The position numbers were made by a program, and so were the translations under genes. Below, one piece after another: positions 1-8,487 of a stretch of 64,000 nucleotides of DNA. Below the pieces are notes generated by a model. It saw nothing but the letters and a program-made list of their open reading frames with translations, did no database searches and had not been told where the DNA came from. Position 1 is the first letter of the stretch. Each line of letters begins with the position of its first letter. This stretch comes from JAICXG01 sp036825615 (GTDB lineage: Bacteria > Verrucomicrobiota > Verrucomicrobiia > Chthoniobacterales > UBA10450): positions 1 through 64,000 of the forward strand of contig DAISXY010000013.1 of the NCBI GenBank assembly GCA_036825615.1, written 5' to 3'.

Positions 1-108
1 CCAGCTCAGCCCGCGCTTGCGGTAGTCGCCCAGGTCCTGCGCGAACTCGTCGTTCAGCTCGGGAAGCTCTTCTATGATCTCAGCGGCACTCACACGAGAG
101 TTTGGCAT
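1..108 (-). CDS. N-terminal part of an unidentified small protein (runs off the window)
   Basis: Reading leftward from an ATG at 106-108 gives 36 codons, beginning MPNSRVSAAEIIEELPELND, and open to the window edge. The acidic, helical start (AAEIIEELPEL) resembles the beginnings of many small antitoxin-like or DUF proteins, but no family can be assigned from so little. There is a GGAG directly against the start codon, which is too close to be a good ribosome binding site. The hicBA pair lies just to the right on the other strand. It could be a chance open frame. Confidence 0.35.
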   Translation of the reverse strand, partial: MPNSRVSAAEIIEELPELNDEFAQDLGDYRKRGLSW

Positions 109-242
109 CTCCGCGGTGTCAGCACGAAGGAAGCCTCCATTTCACCACGGTTGGCCGGGTTAGAATTACTAGAAGACTAGGGATTGCGGGTTTCGGGGAA
201 AATCGGCAGGATCCATTTCCGCTCTCAGCTTTTCGCTTTCAG

Positions 243-315
243 CTCTCAGTTTTCTGATGCGCCGCTATTGCTCGGACAAGTTCACATACCATGATTTGCC
301 AAGATTCACGCTCTG
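243..315. repeat. Direct repeat, left copy flanking hicBA
   Basis: A stretch of about 73 bases closely matches 950-1025. Two blocks are identical between the copies: TTGCTCGGACAAGTT (268-282 here) and a 24-base block (292-315 here, 1002-1025 in the other copy). The copies have the same orientation and lie about 710 bases apart, bracketing the toxin-antitoxin pair. This may be a relic of a duplication or of insertion of the module. Confidence 0.75.
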
Positions 316-421
316 CCCCGGGTATACCCCCAGAGCGTGATCGATCAAAACCCAGCGGATGCACGATCTTCCCAGCCTACCGGCTTGTCGGCCCGGCTGG
401 TTGTCGCTACAATCTGAGGTC

Positions 422-634
422 ATGCACGCCACATTTACTGCGATCCTCAAACAACGGGGCGAATGGTGGATCGGCTGGATTGAGGAAGTGCCGGGCGTCA
501 ATGCACAGGAAAAGACCAAGCCAGAGCTGCTCAATTCACTCCGTCAGGTTTTGAAGGAAGCTTTGGAATTCAATCGCGCCGAAGCCCGTCGCGCCGCCGA
601 CGGAGAATACGTCGAAGAACCTTTGACGGTATGA
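422..634 (+). CDS. hicB: HicB-family antitoxin
   Basis: Encodes 70 residues. The partly swapped beta-alpha layout with the opening MHATFTAILKQRGEWWIGWI and the later VPGVNAQ and LKEALEFN segments is that of the short HicB/UPF0150 fold, which neutralises the HicA mRNA interferase. I chose the ATG at 422 rather than an upstream in-frame ATG at 359. The HicB fold begins exactly here, and a GAGG lies 5 bases upstream. There is no C-terminal DNA-binding domain, so this is the short form. The stop overlaps the start of the hicA remnant (ATG at 631), the usual coupled arrangement. Orders with the antitoxin first are common for this family. Confidence 0.85.
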   Translation: MHATFTAILKQRGEWWIGWIEEVPGVNAQEKTKPELLNSLRQVLKEALEFNRAEARRAADGEYVEEPLTV

Positions 635-849
635 AACGCCGGAAGTTGCTGCAGCACTTGCAGCAACACGGTTGCGCGCTCCTGCGCGAAGGTGGCAACC
701 ACTCCTGGTGGCTCAATCCGCCAAAGAACCGGCGCTCTGCCGTCCCCCGACATAACGCCGTAACGTAGACGAAGTCACGGCCGGGCTTTCCAATCGATGA
801 TTACCTGGCGCGGAAGATCTGCAAAGACCTCAACGTGCCAAAGCCGTGA
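631..849 (+). pseudogene. hicA: HicA-family toxin interrupted by a 36-base in-frame insert with a stop
   Basis: The first 42 codons give a classic HicA double-stranded-RNA-binding-type fold, with the catalytic-type segment REGGNHSWWLNP followed by RRSAVPRHN. At 757-792 a 36-base stretch interrupts the reading frame and brings an in-frame TAG at 766-768. After it the same frame resumes with IDDYLARKICKDLNV and a stop at 847-849, exactly the normal HicA C-terminus. The product therefore ends at 45 residues unless the stop is bypassed. The insert resembles a short repeat found elsewhere in the window. The toxin is probably inactive while the antitoxin remains intact. Confidence 0.8.
757..792 (+). 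repeat. REP-like short repeat inserted in hicA
   Basis: This 36-base element starts GCCGTAACG and ends ACGGCCGGGCTTT plus a short tail. Related copies occur at 901-947 (reverse orientation), 8446-8472 (right half) and 37297-37341. The common layout is GCCGTRACG, a variable middle of about 10 bases, then ACGGCCGGGCTTT, often followed by a CTGAAAG-like end. GCCGT and ACGGC can pair to form a small hairpin, as in REP elements. Confidence 0.6.
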
Positions 850-900
850 CGACCTCCGTCCTCCGCGCTCCTATCTCCGACCTCCGTCTGCCGATTTCAC

Positions 901-947
901 CTTTCAGTTTTGAAAGCCCGGCCGTTTGCTACGCAATCCGTTACGGC
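901..947 (-). repeat. REP-like short repeat, reverse-oriented copy
   Basis: Read on the minus strand this starts GCCGTAACG (947 to 939) and passes through ACGGCCGGGCTTT to a CTGAAAG end. It matches the hicA insert and the copy at 37297-37341. It lies just before the right-hand direct repeat in a gene-free stretch (850-1251) in which I see no credible gene. Confidence 0.6.
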
Positions 948-949
948 AG

Positions 950-1025
950 ATCTCAGTTTTTGTCTTAATGCCGCTAATTGCTCGGACAAGTTTAAACACC
1001 CTGATTTGCCAAGATTCACGCTCTG
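950..1025. repeat. Direct repeat, right copy flanking hicBA
   Basis: Partner of the repeat at 243-315, in the same orientation. It shares the block TTGCTCGGACAAGTT at 978-992 and an identical 24-base block at 1002-1025. The rest of the 850-1251 gap holds only short low-quality open frames. Confidence 0.75.
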
Positions 1026-1251
1026 AACCCTTGGCTTCTCCTTGGCTTTCGCTCCCCGCGGCCTTCTCGCGAAGACTTTCGAAGCTCATGAGCGGGCAAA
1101 TCGCTCCTGAGTATTGGATGCGGCGGTCCAGATATCGCGCCCACCAGGTCGCCGAGAGCGCCGGTAGGCTGGAAATTGAGGGTTGAACGGTAATAAACTC
1201 ATGAGGACGTCGGGCGAGCTTGGCTCTATCGTTTCGTTAGGTATGCAATGG

Positions 1252-2391
1252 TCAAGGTGCCCAGTCGAAGATTTTCTTATCACCACCGGCTTCGGTAATG
1301 AATCGTTTTGTAGTAAACGACGTAATTTTGCACTCTGTTGTCACTAATTGCGTATGTCCTTTAAATGTTAGCAGCAGTCTGTCACCTTCAATTCGCCATC
1401 GCCGGCCATCGATCTCGGTCGGGGCATCTTCGTTTCTTTGAATGCCCCACCGGCCATCGGCGTAAAAGGTGACGTATTTTCGCGGGCCCAACCAGCGCCC
1501 CAAAATCCTGGTGGCGTAGTTTTCGGGTAGAACGACATCGGCGCGCTCTAATGTGAGGGACGGCGGCGTGTTCAGTTGAGCGTCGAGTTGTGATGCTTCA
1601 CAAGCCGAATCCCATCGTTGCTTCCACTGTGTGAAATCGAAGTCGTCTAGAAATTCGGACAATGACGAAACCACGTCTAAGACCATACGCTGGAGGTCGT
1701 CCATAACGCATCCTCCGGCGATCGTCCCGAGAAATCCAGCACCTAGAGTGCCGATGCCCTTGGGTTGTAGGTGCGCCCGGTGCCACACGAATCGGGATGC
1801 TGTAACCGCGTTGATGTAGTCCTCCGGTTTAATCGCCGCGAAGTGATTTTGCGGATACCAGGATGCCAACGTGACCAAAATCTGCTCTAGCACGTCGATC
1901 ACATCCGAAGACCCTCGCTTCATCTGGGGTGTGTTGCCGGAATTCCATTTCGGCTCCGCACGATGGTAGATATCTTTAAGAATACCAGGAAGTGTCTGGA
2001 TGTAGTTGGTGAGCTTCCGTGTATCTGGCAAAGCGTCTCCGCGCGTGGGTGTTGGCGTGATTGCGAGTGCGTAGCCGGTCTCCCGGGCTAATGCAATCTT
2101 ATCAGCGGCTTCCCTGCGCACAGTAACGCGACGATGCCAGTCGTCCCGATAATGTACGACTTGCGCCCGGTCCAGCTTGCGCCCGAAGCCACCTCTAGTC
2201 TGTGTCTCGTCGTGGCAGTGAAGGCACAAGACTGCCAGATTATCGGGATTGTTATTGCTGGGATTTTCGTCTATATGATGAATCTGGATAGGTTGTCCGC
2301 GGTCGTGGCATACACAACACGTTCGGTCTGACCTGAACATGAGCACAGTAGCAACAGCCTCTGGCACAGGAACCCGGTCTTTTTTGATCAT
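1252..2391 (-). CDS. HNH endonuclease domain protein with a C-terminal beta-rich domain
   Basis: A 379-residue protein. Residues 25-60 form a zinc-supported HNH module: Cys25-x2-Cys28, then HHID at 38-41, an Asn-rich PSNNNPDNLAVLC stretch, and Cys56-x2-Cys59-His60. HNH proteins nick or cut nucleic acid in restriction, phage defence and mobile elements. The middle (about 100-290) is not recognised. The last 80 residues (GRWLGPRKYVTFYADGRWG onward) look like a small lipocalin-like beta domain. No methyltransferase or other restriction partner is adjacent. It lies beside the hicBA remnant in a repeat-rich stretch, so a role in defence is plausible but unproven. No clear ribosome binding site precedes the ATG. 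Confidence 0.8.
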   Translation of the reverse strand: MIKKDRVPVPEAVATVLMFRSDRTCCVCHDRGQPIQIHHIDENPSNNNPDNLAVLCLHCHDETQTRGGFGRKLDRAQVVHYRDDWHRRVTVRREAADKIALARETGYALAITPTPTRGDALPDTRKLTNYIQTLPGILKDIYHRAEPKWNSGNTPQMKRGSSDVIDVLEQILVTLASWYPQNHFAAIKPEDYINAVTASRFVWHRAHLQPKGIGTLGAGFLGTIAGGCVMDDLQRMVLDVVSSLSEFLDDFDFTQWKQRWDSACEASQLDAQLNTPPSLTLERADVVLPENYATRILGRWLGPRKYVTFYADGRWGIQRNEDAPTEIDGRRWRIEGDRLLLTFKGHTQLVTTECKITSFTTKRFITEAGGDKKIFDWAP

Positions 2392-2473
2392 GGGCTAGCG
2401 GTCTAGACTTTATGGCTGGGGGCGAGGGTGAGCGCAGATACGTGCCGTGACAAGAGAAAACGCGAGGCGCGCT

Positions 2474-2647
2474 GGTGTCAGCTTTAGAATCTCGCCTAAA
2501 TCGCCACTGATGCGTCGCAAACGAACCCGGCTTCGAGGCTTGCTCGGCGCGAAGCTTCCAAGGTGTCAGCCTGTGATTCTCGCTCCTTTGAGAGTCCAAT
2601 GACGGCATCGTCAATGAAAAAACAGCGAGAATCATAGACTGACACCT
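2474..2647. repeat. Inverted repeat with a third degenerate copy
   Basis: Arms at 2561-2584 and 2624-2647 are 24 bases long and complementary at 22 positions, with a 39-base loop. One arm opens AGGTGTCAG and closes GATTCTCGCT. A third copy at 2474-2495 matches the left arm at about 18 of 22 bases. The unit sits in the gap between two minus-strand genes. Such TGACACC-ended hairpins resemble REP elements mobilised by RAYT transposases or a small MITE, but no transposase is present here. Confidence 0.6.
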
Positions 2648-2675
2648 GTTTTGTTGCCCCTTGCCGGGGCGAAGA

Positions 2676-5600
2676 CTAGTTGCCCAACTGGTAAGCCTCG
2701 ACCAATGCCACTCCCGTGGTGTCATTCTTCCCGCGCACAATGGCGGTGTAGCTGCTCGGTTGCAGTGTCATCAGAATCGCTGACTCCCGATCATCCTTCG
2801 GTGCAATCCCCGTGGCTTCGATCTCAGCCTGCTGGCTTTCTTTCCAGTCGTCGTTCGAGGTAATGAGTACTCCATCCTGGTCGTGCAGTTCGAGAGTCGT
2901 GTCCTGTAGCGCATTGGAGATTCCAAATTGCGTCAACTCAGGCCCGATCGCCCGCAACAACACCTCACTGGTCTTGCCGATAATGACGCCGCCGATCATC
3001 ACATTGTCGCCCCCTTGGACGAATCCGCGCGTGCTGATGTTGGCCAGTTGCGAATCAGCTCCTTCATCCAGATCGTAGACTTCGACCAAGGCCACACCGG
3101 TCCCACCATTCTTTCCTTTCACGATTGCAGTGTAGGCGCCGCTTCCCGGCAACGCCGGGTCTACGGGATCGAGCGTGACAAGAATGGCTGGTTCCAGATC
3201 GTCGGTCGGCGCAATCTTTGTCGCTTCGATCTCCGCCTCCTGCGTGTCTTTCCAGTTGTCATTAGTCACGACCGTTCCATCTGGCTTGTGCAACTCCAGT
3301 GCAGGGTCGGCTAACACATCGGCCAGCCCGAAACCGCTTAGCGACGGACCAATCGCGCGCAGAAGCACCTTCTTGGGGGCATTGCCGGTAATGATGAAGC
3401 CGCCAATCAAGACATTGTCCCCTGTGCCCACACCCAGGCGAGTCGAAATGTTTTTTAAGCTCTGTGGGGTTGGCGAAGGCGTTGGGGTTGGCGTTGGAGT
3501 CGCGATCGGTGTCGGGGTCGGCGTGGGCGTAGGCTGAAGAACCGTTGACGTGAACAATGCAGAATTGTTCGACTGATTTGGGTCCGACGTGGACGTGCTG
3601 TAGGTGTTGCCCGTAATCGTGAACATCCCGGTAAGGAGAGGCTTTTCTGTAAGATAAACATGCCGTGTTGTACCAGCTGGTACATCCCCTAATAAAACGC
3701 TTACTGACTGATTGACGATATTCGCGACGCAGCCTCCGTCGCAGGAAATGTTCTGGAATAAGAAGTCCGGCGGCGCGGTCTCGCTCAGATAAACGCTCGT
3801 GGCCGTGAAAGGCCCAAGGTTTGTGATTGAGGCGGTATAAACCACGCTGCCTTCGATTCCGACGGGATTCGGACTGCCCGAAAGCGCAAGACCCAGATCC
3901 GCGCCCGTCGGGGTAGGTGTTGGAGTCGCGGTTGGAGTGGGAGTGGGCGTAGGTGTCGGTGTTTGAGTCGGAGTGGCTGTGGGGGTGGCTGTGGGACTCG
4001 GAGTAGCTGTCGGAGTTGGAGTGGGAGACGGACTTGGCGTCGGAGTAGCTGTTGGTGTTGCCGTAGGTGTGGCAGTCGGCGTGGCTGTGGGTGTAGGCGT
4101 TTCCGTAGGAGTTGGGGTCGGCGTGGGAGTGACCGTTGCGGTCGGAGTCGGTGTTGGCGTGCTAGTCGGAGTGGGCGTCGGGGTCTCCGTAGGCGTTGGT
4201 GTTGCTGTCGGCGTCGGAGTGGGTGTTGGGCTTGGCGTTGGAGTTTCAGTGGGAGTTGGTGTAGCGGTCGGAGTTGGAGTTGGCGTCGGAGTCGACTGCA
4301 AGATGGTTGTGACAGTGATGACGTTCGAGTTGCCACTGGTTCCGTTGCTGTTGTAGGCCCGAACTCGATAGTAGTAGGTCGTGTTCGGGTCTAAGCCGCC
4401 GACAGCGCTGTTGAGCACATTGCCGACATCCAGATCCTGGTAAAGGAATGTCCCGTTCACGTAGTGCGTGAAGTCAATGTCGGTCGCGACATCGAGGCGA
4501 TATCCACTGGCACCGCTCGCGCTGCTCCAGTTGGCCACAAAGCTCACACTCGTCACACCTGTCGCTGGATTGGCCACCGGTGGATCGGGCGCCCCTCCGC
4601 TCCCACTGGTTGAGATTTGCCACATACTTCGACCATGCGTTCCGGCCCCCAGGATGTCGAGGCTACTGTTAAAATGAATTTGATAGACTTGCGCGTCCGG
4701 CAGCCCCATGCCCAGGCGCGTCCAAGTGATTCCGCCGCTGGTTGTGACATAGACACCATCCTCGGCTCCGACATAAATAGCGCCGGTGGCTGAGTCGACT
4801 TGGAGTGACCACACAGGCGCGCTCGGCAGATTACCGCTGATGTTTGTCCAGATGGCGCCGGCGTTGGTTGTCTTATAAACGTTGCCTGCGCTCGTGAAGG
4901 AGGCGATGGCCGCATAGGCAGTGAGATTACTTGCAGGATCAACCTCGATGTCTTGGACAATCCCTGAAATTGGGAGATTCCGCTGCGTCCAACTGGTGCC
5001 ATGGTCGGTGCTGACGAAGATGTCGGTCGGCCCGAAGCCGCCGGCATGCACTGAGGCATAGACCGTGTTTGCATCCGAAGGCGCCAGGCCAATCGCGTTT
5101 ACATACTTACCGCTCGGATTCCAACCACCGACTCCCGGCGTGCTGATCGGTATCCAAAGGTCAGCTGCGTTAGTGGTCTCGTACACTCGATCGCCCCCAG
5201 TTAGAAGTCGGTCTCCATTGCCGGGATCAACAACAAACGGCGGGTAGAATTGAAAGGTATTGGTATTAACAAAACCGGTGGTCTTGCTGGCCCAAGTCAC
5301 GCCGGTGTTATCGGAGCGCCTAAAAAAAGCCGCCGCTCCGAAACTCGCCACTGGAGCAATATGATAGGCGCGCGTGCCGTTGGTGAAGCTGAACTTTGCC
5401 AAACCCCCGTCGCCGCCATCTGTCTCTGACCAGAGCGTAGAGCCGGTATAGATTTCAGTGCCGTTGTCTTGGCTGCCTCCAATGGCGCTATTGGCGTTGG
5501 CGGGATGAACTCCGACGCCCTCGAACTGGATTGTCTGGAGGTTTCCGTTGAGATTGGTCCAGGTAGGGCCGGTGGGCACGGCTAAGCGATAGATGCCGCC

Positions 5601-6902
5601 GTCATCACCGTCCAGGAGGAGGCCATTGGCGTCGAAGACCGCGGCATGATGGTCCGCATGCGGCGTAACCGCTGCGAAGGAGATATCCGTCCAAGTTGCG
5701 CCGCTGTTCGTGGATCTCAGAATGCTATTTGGGCCGGCCCCTCCGGACACGTAGACGATCGCGGAATTACTTGGATCGACCGCTACAGTAAGATCGTACC
5801 ATCCTTGCGCCCCCATGTAATTAGGAGTGCCGGCGGTCAGACTAGTAAAACTACTGCCACCGTCGTCGCTCCGCACGATCTTCGACAGGGCGAAGCTTGA
5901 CGGACTGCTCGTGGTTACGTAGAGGACCAGATGATTACTCTTAGACAGCGCGATGGCGAATCTACCTTCACTCGCGCCGTTTGGAGCATTAGCCAGCAAA
6001 CTCCAGTTGGTGCCTCCGTTTGTTGATTTGTAGACCCCGTTGGCGCTGTGACCCCAAAGGTAACCATGAGCAGCGAAAATTATCGTGGGAGTCGTTTGAT
6101 CGATAACAACATCAGACCAAGGATAAGTTGAATCCTTGCCGTCTGCGGCAGTCACATTGGTCCAATTCGCGCCGCCATCAGTTGTCTTGAAGATACCGGT
6201 GGTGCCAGCCGCGATCACTCCGTTGTTGCCCAAGTCGGCCACTGCAGCGTAAGCAGTATTCGCATTGGTAGGATCGACAGCGATTTTCGATACCGTTACC
6301 CGCGAATTGCTGAACAGGCCTCCAGGCCCGGTTCGCAGCGTCCACGTTGCGCCTGCATCGGTCGAGACCAGAATCCCGCGTCCGAAATTCGAATCCAGCG
6401 AGTTATTTGCCTCTCCGGTGCCCGCATATAGCATATTGGCATTACTCGGCGCGATTGCGATTGCTCCCATCGATAGGGTAGCCTGTGTATCAGTTAGCGC
6501 ATTCCAAGTGCTCCCGCCGTTGGTGGTCTTCCACACCCCGCCACCGGCAGCTGCAATGTAAATCGTGTTCGCGTCAGTCGGGTGCGCAGCGATGCCGGTG
6601 ATGCGGCCGCTCACATTTCCATTAGATCCACCTGTGGCTAGGGGCCCGGGCCCGATGGCCGTCCAGTTTACGGTATCGAGCGAAACGCCTGGTCCGCTGA
6701 TTTGCCGAATCCGCTCGGGCGACACAGCTTCGTCCGCGGCCCACGGGTCTACCGGATAAAGCTGTATGGGTGATGAGGATTGCGCGGCCAGAGACCTCGA
6801 TTCTTGGGAAACGGCGATGCGCAAGATGGCGAACGTCAGCCCCAACATGACAAAGGCAAGGCGTAATGTGCTGTTGCTAGAATAACCGAGTTTGTTCTTC
6901 AT
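2676..6902 (-). CDS. Large secreted multi-domain propeller protein (sialidase-like/Fn3/DUF11)
   Basis: A 1408-residue protein with an N-terminal hydrophobic export signal (about residues 12-33). Residues of roughly 55-760 carry repeated Asp-box-like motifs (TTNGGSTWNAL, STDAGATWTL, STDHGTSWTQ), as in sialidase-type and BNR beta-propellers. A fibronectin type III domain follows (about 775-870). Next comes a Pro-Thr tract of about 130 residues, a DUF11-like domain (about 1003-1120), a second Pro-Thr tract, and two copies of a roughly 120-residue C-terminal module with GDNVLIGG and VLLRAIGP motifs common in secreted verrucomicrobial proteins. The role is probably adhesion or polymer binding outside the cell. 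No catalytic residues can be assigned. Confidence 0.88.
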   Translation of the reverse strand: MKNKLGYSSNSTLRLAFVMLGLTFAILRIAVSQESRSLAAQSSSPIQLYPVDPWAADEAVSPERIRQISGPGVSLDTVNWTAIGPGPLATGGSNGNVSGRITGIAAHPTDANTIYIAAAGGGVWKTTNGGSTWNALTDTQATLSMGAIAIAPSNANMLYAGTGEANNSLDSNFGRGILVSTDAGATWTLRTGPGGLFSNSRVTVSKIAVDPTNANTAYAAVADLGNNGVIAAGTTGIFKTTDGGANWTNVTAADGKDSTYPWSDVVIDQTTPTIIFAAHGYLWGHSANGVYKSTNGGTNWSLLANAPNGASEGRFAIALSKSNHLVLYVTTSSPSSFALSKIVRSDDGGSSFTSLTAGTPNYMGAQGWYDLTVAVDPSNSAIVYVSGGAGPNSILRSTNSGATWTDISFAAVTPHADHHAAVFDANGLLLDGDDGGIYRLAVPTGPTWTNLNGNLQTIQFEGVGVHPANANSAIGGSQDNGTEIYTGSTLWSETDGGDGGLAKFSFTNGTRAYHIAPVASFGAAAFFRRSDNTGVTWASKTTGFVNTNTFQFYPPFVVDPGNGDRLLTGGDRVYETTNAADLWIPISTPGVGGWNPSGKYVNAIGLAPSDANTVYASVHAGGFGPTDIFVSTDHGTSWTQRNLPISGIVQDIEVDPASNLTAYAAIASFTSAGNVYKTTNAGAIWTNISGNLPSAPVWSLQVDSATGAIYVGAEDGVYVTTSGGITWTRLGMGLPDAQVYQIHFNSSLDILGAGTHGRSMWQISTSGSGGAPDPPVANPATGVTSVSFVANWSSASGASGYRLDVATDIDFTHYVNGTFLYQDLDVGNVLNSAVGGLDPNTTYYYRVRAYNSNGTSGNSNVITVTTILQSTPTPTPTPTATPTPTETPTPSPTPTPTPTATPTPTETPTPTPTSTPTPTPTATVTPTPTPTPTETPTPTATPTATPTATPTATPTPSPSPTPTPTATPSPTATPTATPTQTPTPTPTPTPTATPTPTPTGADLGLALSGSPNPVGIEGSVVYTASITNLGPFTATSVYLSETAPPDFLFQNISCDGGCVANIVNQSVSVLLGDVPAGTTRHVYLTEKPLLTGMFTITGNTYSTSTSDPNQSNNSALFTSTVLQPTPTPTPTPIATPTPTPTPSPTPQSLKNISTRLGVGTGDNVLIGGFIITGNAPKKVLLRAIGPSLSGFGLADVLADPALELHKPDGTVVTNDNWKDTQEAEIEATKIAPTDDLEPAILVTLDPVDPALPGSGAYTAIVKGKNGGTGVALVEVYDLDEGADSQLANISTRGFVQGGDNVMIGGVIIGKTSEVLLRAIGPELTQFGISNALQDTTLELHDQDGVLITSNDDWKESQQAEIEATGIAPKDDRESAILMTLQPSSYTAIVRGKNDTTGVALVEAYQLGN
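3468..4293 (-). repeat. Low-complexity Pro-Thr coding tracts
   Basis: Within the 1408-residue secreted protein, bases 3907-4293 and 3468-3540 encode almost pure Pro-Thr dipeptides with scattered Ala, Glu and Ser. On the plus strand this reads as G/T-rich hexamers such as GGAGTC and GGCGTT. These act as stiff extracellular linkers and are prone to slippage, so repeat number may vary between strains or be misassembled. Confidence 0.85.
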
Positions 6903-7168
6903 GGCGTTCCCAATTGAATCCTGCGGTTATCCATGCAACGCGGCTCATGCTGTCGCTGACTACCCAAGTTGTGGCTGCCAATTGAAGGCGGCGGCGAGTG
7001 TCTAGACCGGTCACGTTTACGGGTTACCGATTCACTGATAGCGTGTTGAAAACCCTGTTTCCTGTTTAGGCTTCGCGATCCTGAAGATCTGCATAAAAAG
7101 TAAGCCCCGTCCGCGCGAAGATAATTCATCAAATCACCCTGTATCATCTGCTTTAACCGAGCGCCCTA

Positions 7169-7780
7169 CTAACGCTCCGGCCATTTCTTCTTGCGAAACG
7201 AAGTGCGGCCGGACGCCTCTTCCAAGGCGGCGAATTGCGCCGGGTGTTGCTCGTAATATTTTTGGTATTCCGCCTTCGCCGGATAAAACTTCGTGGCTGG
7301 CAAAATGTCGGTGACAATTGGGCTATCGAATTTGCCGGAACGCGCGAGTTTCTCCTTCGAGATGAGAGCGAGTTTCCTCTCCTGCTCGTTCTGACAAAAA
7401 ATCGCAGCCCGATAGCTTGGCCCGATGTCGGTGAACTGACCATCCGCCTGGGTCGGGTTGATTTGCCGCCAGTAGATATCGAGCAACTGCTCGAAAGAAA
7501 TCACTAGTGGATCGTACGTAATCTCGATCGATTCTCGGTATTTCGTCTTCCCTGATTTGATCGTCTCGTATGTCGGACTCGGCTCGGTTCCGCCGCAATA
7601 GCCGACTACGGTATTGATTACTCCAGGGGTCTTATCGAATGCAGGTTGAATGAAGCGAAAGGAGCCGCCAGCAAAAATCGCGATTTCGGGGCGAGGCCGG
7701 GGCACCGGCGGATTCTCCGCCTGGGCCGAAGCGATCACAAAACCGAGAATAAGGAAAACAAACACCCAGGAACTCTTCAT
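7169..7780 (-). CDS. MsrA-like protein lacking the catalytic cysteines, exported
   Basis: 203 residues from the ATG at 7778-7780. Residues 1-21 form a signal peptide (MKSSWVFVFLILGFVIASAQA). The rest follows peptide-methionine (S)-sulfoxide reductase throughout: VVGYCGG, SIEITYDP, FWRQINP-like YWRQINPTQADGQF, and a C-terminal QKYYEQHP. The nearly invariant active-site GCFWC is replaced by G39-S40-F41-R42-F43, so both the nucleophilic Cys and its neighbour are gone. The family repairs oxidised Met using that Cys, so this copy should lack normal activity. It could be a binding or decoy protein, or a decaying gene. An alternative start is the ATG at 7808-7810. The frame is open upstream into the BamE-like remnant. 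Confidence 0.75.
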   Translation of the reverse strand: MKSSWVFVFLILGFVIASAQAENPPVPRPRPEIAIFAGGSFRFIQPAFDKTPGVINTVVGYCGGTEPSPTYETIKSGKTKYRESIEITYDPLVISFEQLLDIYWRQINPTQADGQFTDIGPSYRAAIFCQNEQERKLALISKEKLARSGKFDSPIVTDILPATKFYPAKAEYQKYYEQHPAQFAALEEASGRTSFRKKKWPER

Positions 7781-8202
7781 CAGTGTTGATAAGCCGAATT
7801 TCCGCCGCATGGATACGATGATCGGTTCGTCGTGTGACCAGCTAATCCTCCCGATTGTATTCGAATCCGTCAGAATGCCGTCTTCGTTGAATCTGAAGGT
7901 CGCAGTTCGCGGTTTGTCGAAATAGTATGGGATGGAGTAATGGCCCCTGTTGACCAAGTAGAACCAAGTCTCTCCGTGAGAGGTCTCCTTTTGGTCATCT
8001 GGATCACCATAGATTTTGCGCACCTGGGCAGTGGTCATGCCGCGACGCGGGCGAATTTTGGATACTCTGTTTTCTCCGTTGCTGGGCGGATGGATTGATG
8101 CCCCGTAGCAGCAGCGTGCTGTTGGCTCGGCGGTGGACTTTCGGTCGTTGCGCAACCACTGGAAAGCAGCCTCAGGTAGAGGACTGGCAGGGCTATTTTC
8201 AT
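7781..8202 (-). pseudogene. BamE/SmpA-like lipoprotein, frameshifted and run into the MsrA-like gene
   Basis: From an ATG at 8200-8202 a lipoprotein signal is read (MKIALPVLYLRLLSSGCATT, lipobox LSSGC). That frame stops after ARVAA near 8035. In another frame the sequence resumes as KIRPRRGMTTAQVRKIYGD, the hallmark of BamE/SmpA-type outer-membrane lipoproteins (KIxPGMTxxQV), and continues to about 7830 with no stop before the MsrA-like start. A single indel near 8050-8100 would restore one lipoprotein of about 130 residues. Either the gene is broken or the assembly has an error. The lost stop codon makes it look fused to the downstream gene. Confidence 0.55.
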
Positions 8203-8379
8203 ATGCAGATGTTGGGTGAGCGGAGCGGGACTCAGGAGACGCATTCGGGAACTGAAAGCGCGGATCTCAGCAAGTGCTTTTTCCGCTGGCAAGCTTTTTT
8301 TCTAAAACTTTTGACTCTGTTTGCTGCAAGCGATCTTCCCTTCTGGCGGTTCAGTTGGGCTTCAGCACCCGGATATCGC

Positions 8380-8445
8380 TTATGCGCAGTCATGCGTCCA
8401 AAGGCGACGAGGTTATGCGCAGTCATGCGTCCAAAGGCGACGAGG
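8380..8445. repeat. Two perfect 33-base tandem copies
   Basis: Bases 8380-8412 are repeated exactly at 8413-8445 (unit opens TTATGCGCAGTCATGCG and ends GGCGACGAGG). The second copy runs straight into a REP-like right end (8446-8472). No gene is credible here: the whole stretch 8203-8871 holds only repeats. Confidence 0.9.
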
Positions 8446-8472
8446 AACGGCCCGGCTTTCGAAAAGCTGAAA
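8446..8472 (+). repeat. REP-like repeat, right half
   Basis: Shares AACGGCC-x-GGCTTT and a GCTGAAA end with the copies at 901-947 and 37297-37341. The left half is replaced by the end of the 33-base tandem unit. Confidence 0.45.
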
Positions 8473-8487
8473 TAAAATGGAATAACT

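Noticed and set aside
3973..4356. Open frame encoding a Val-Gly repeat protein opposite the Pro-Thr tract
   Set aside because: It is the mirror image of the low-complexity linker coding in the 1408-residue protein and has no start signal or domain.
6899..7147. 82-codon minus-strand frame upstream of the large secreted protein
   Set aside because: No domain, no ribosome binding site, and a composition like chance sequence.
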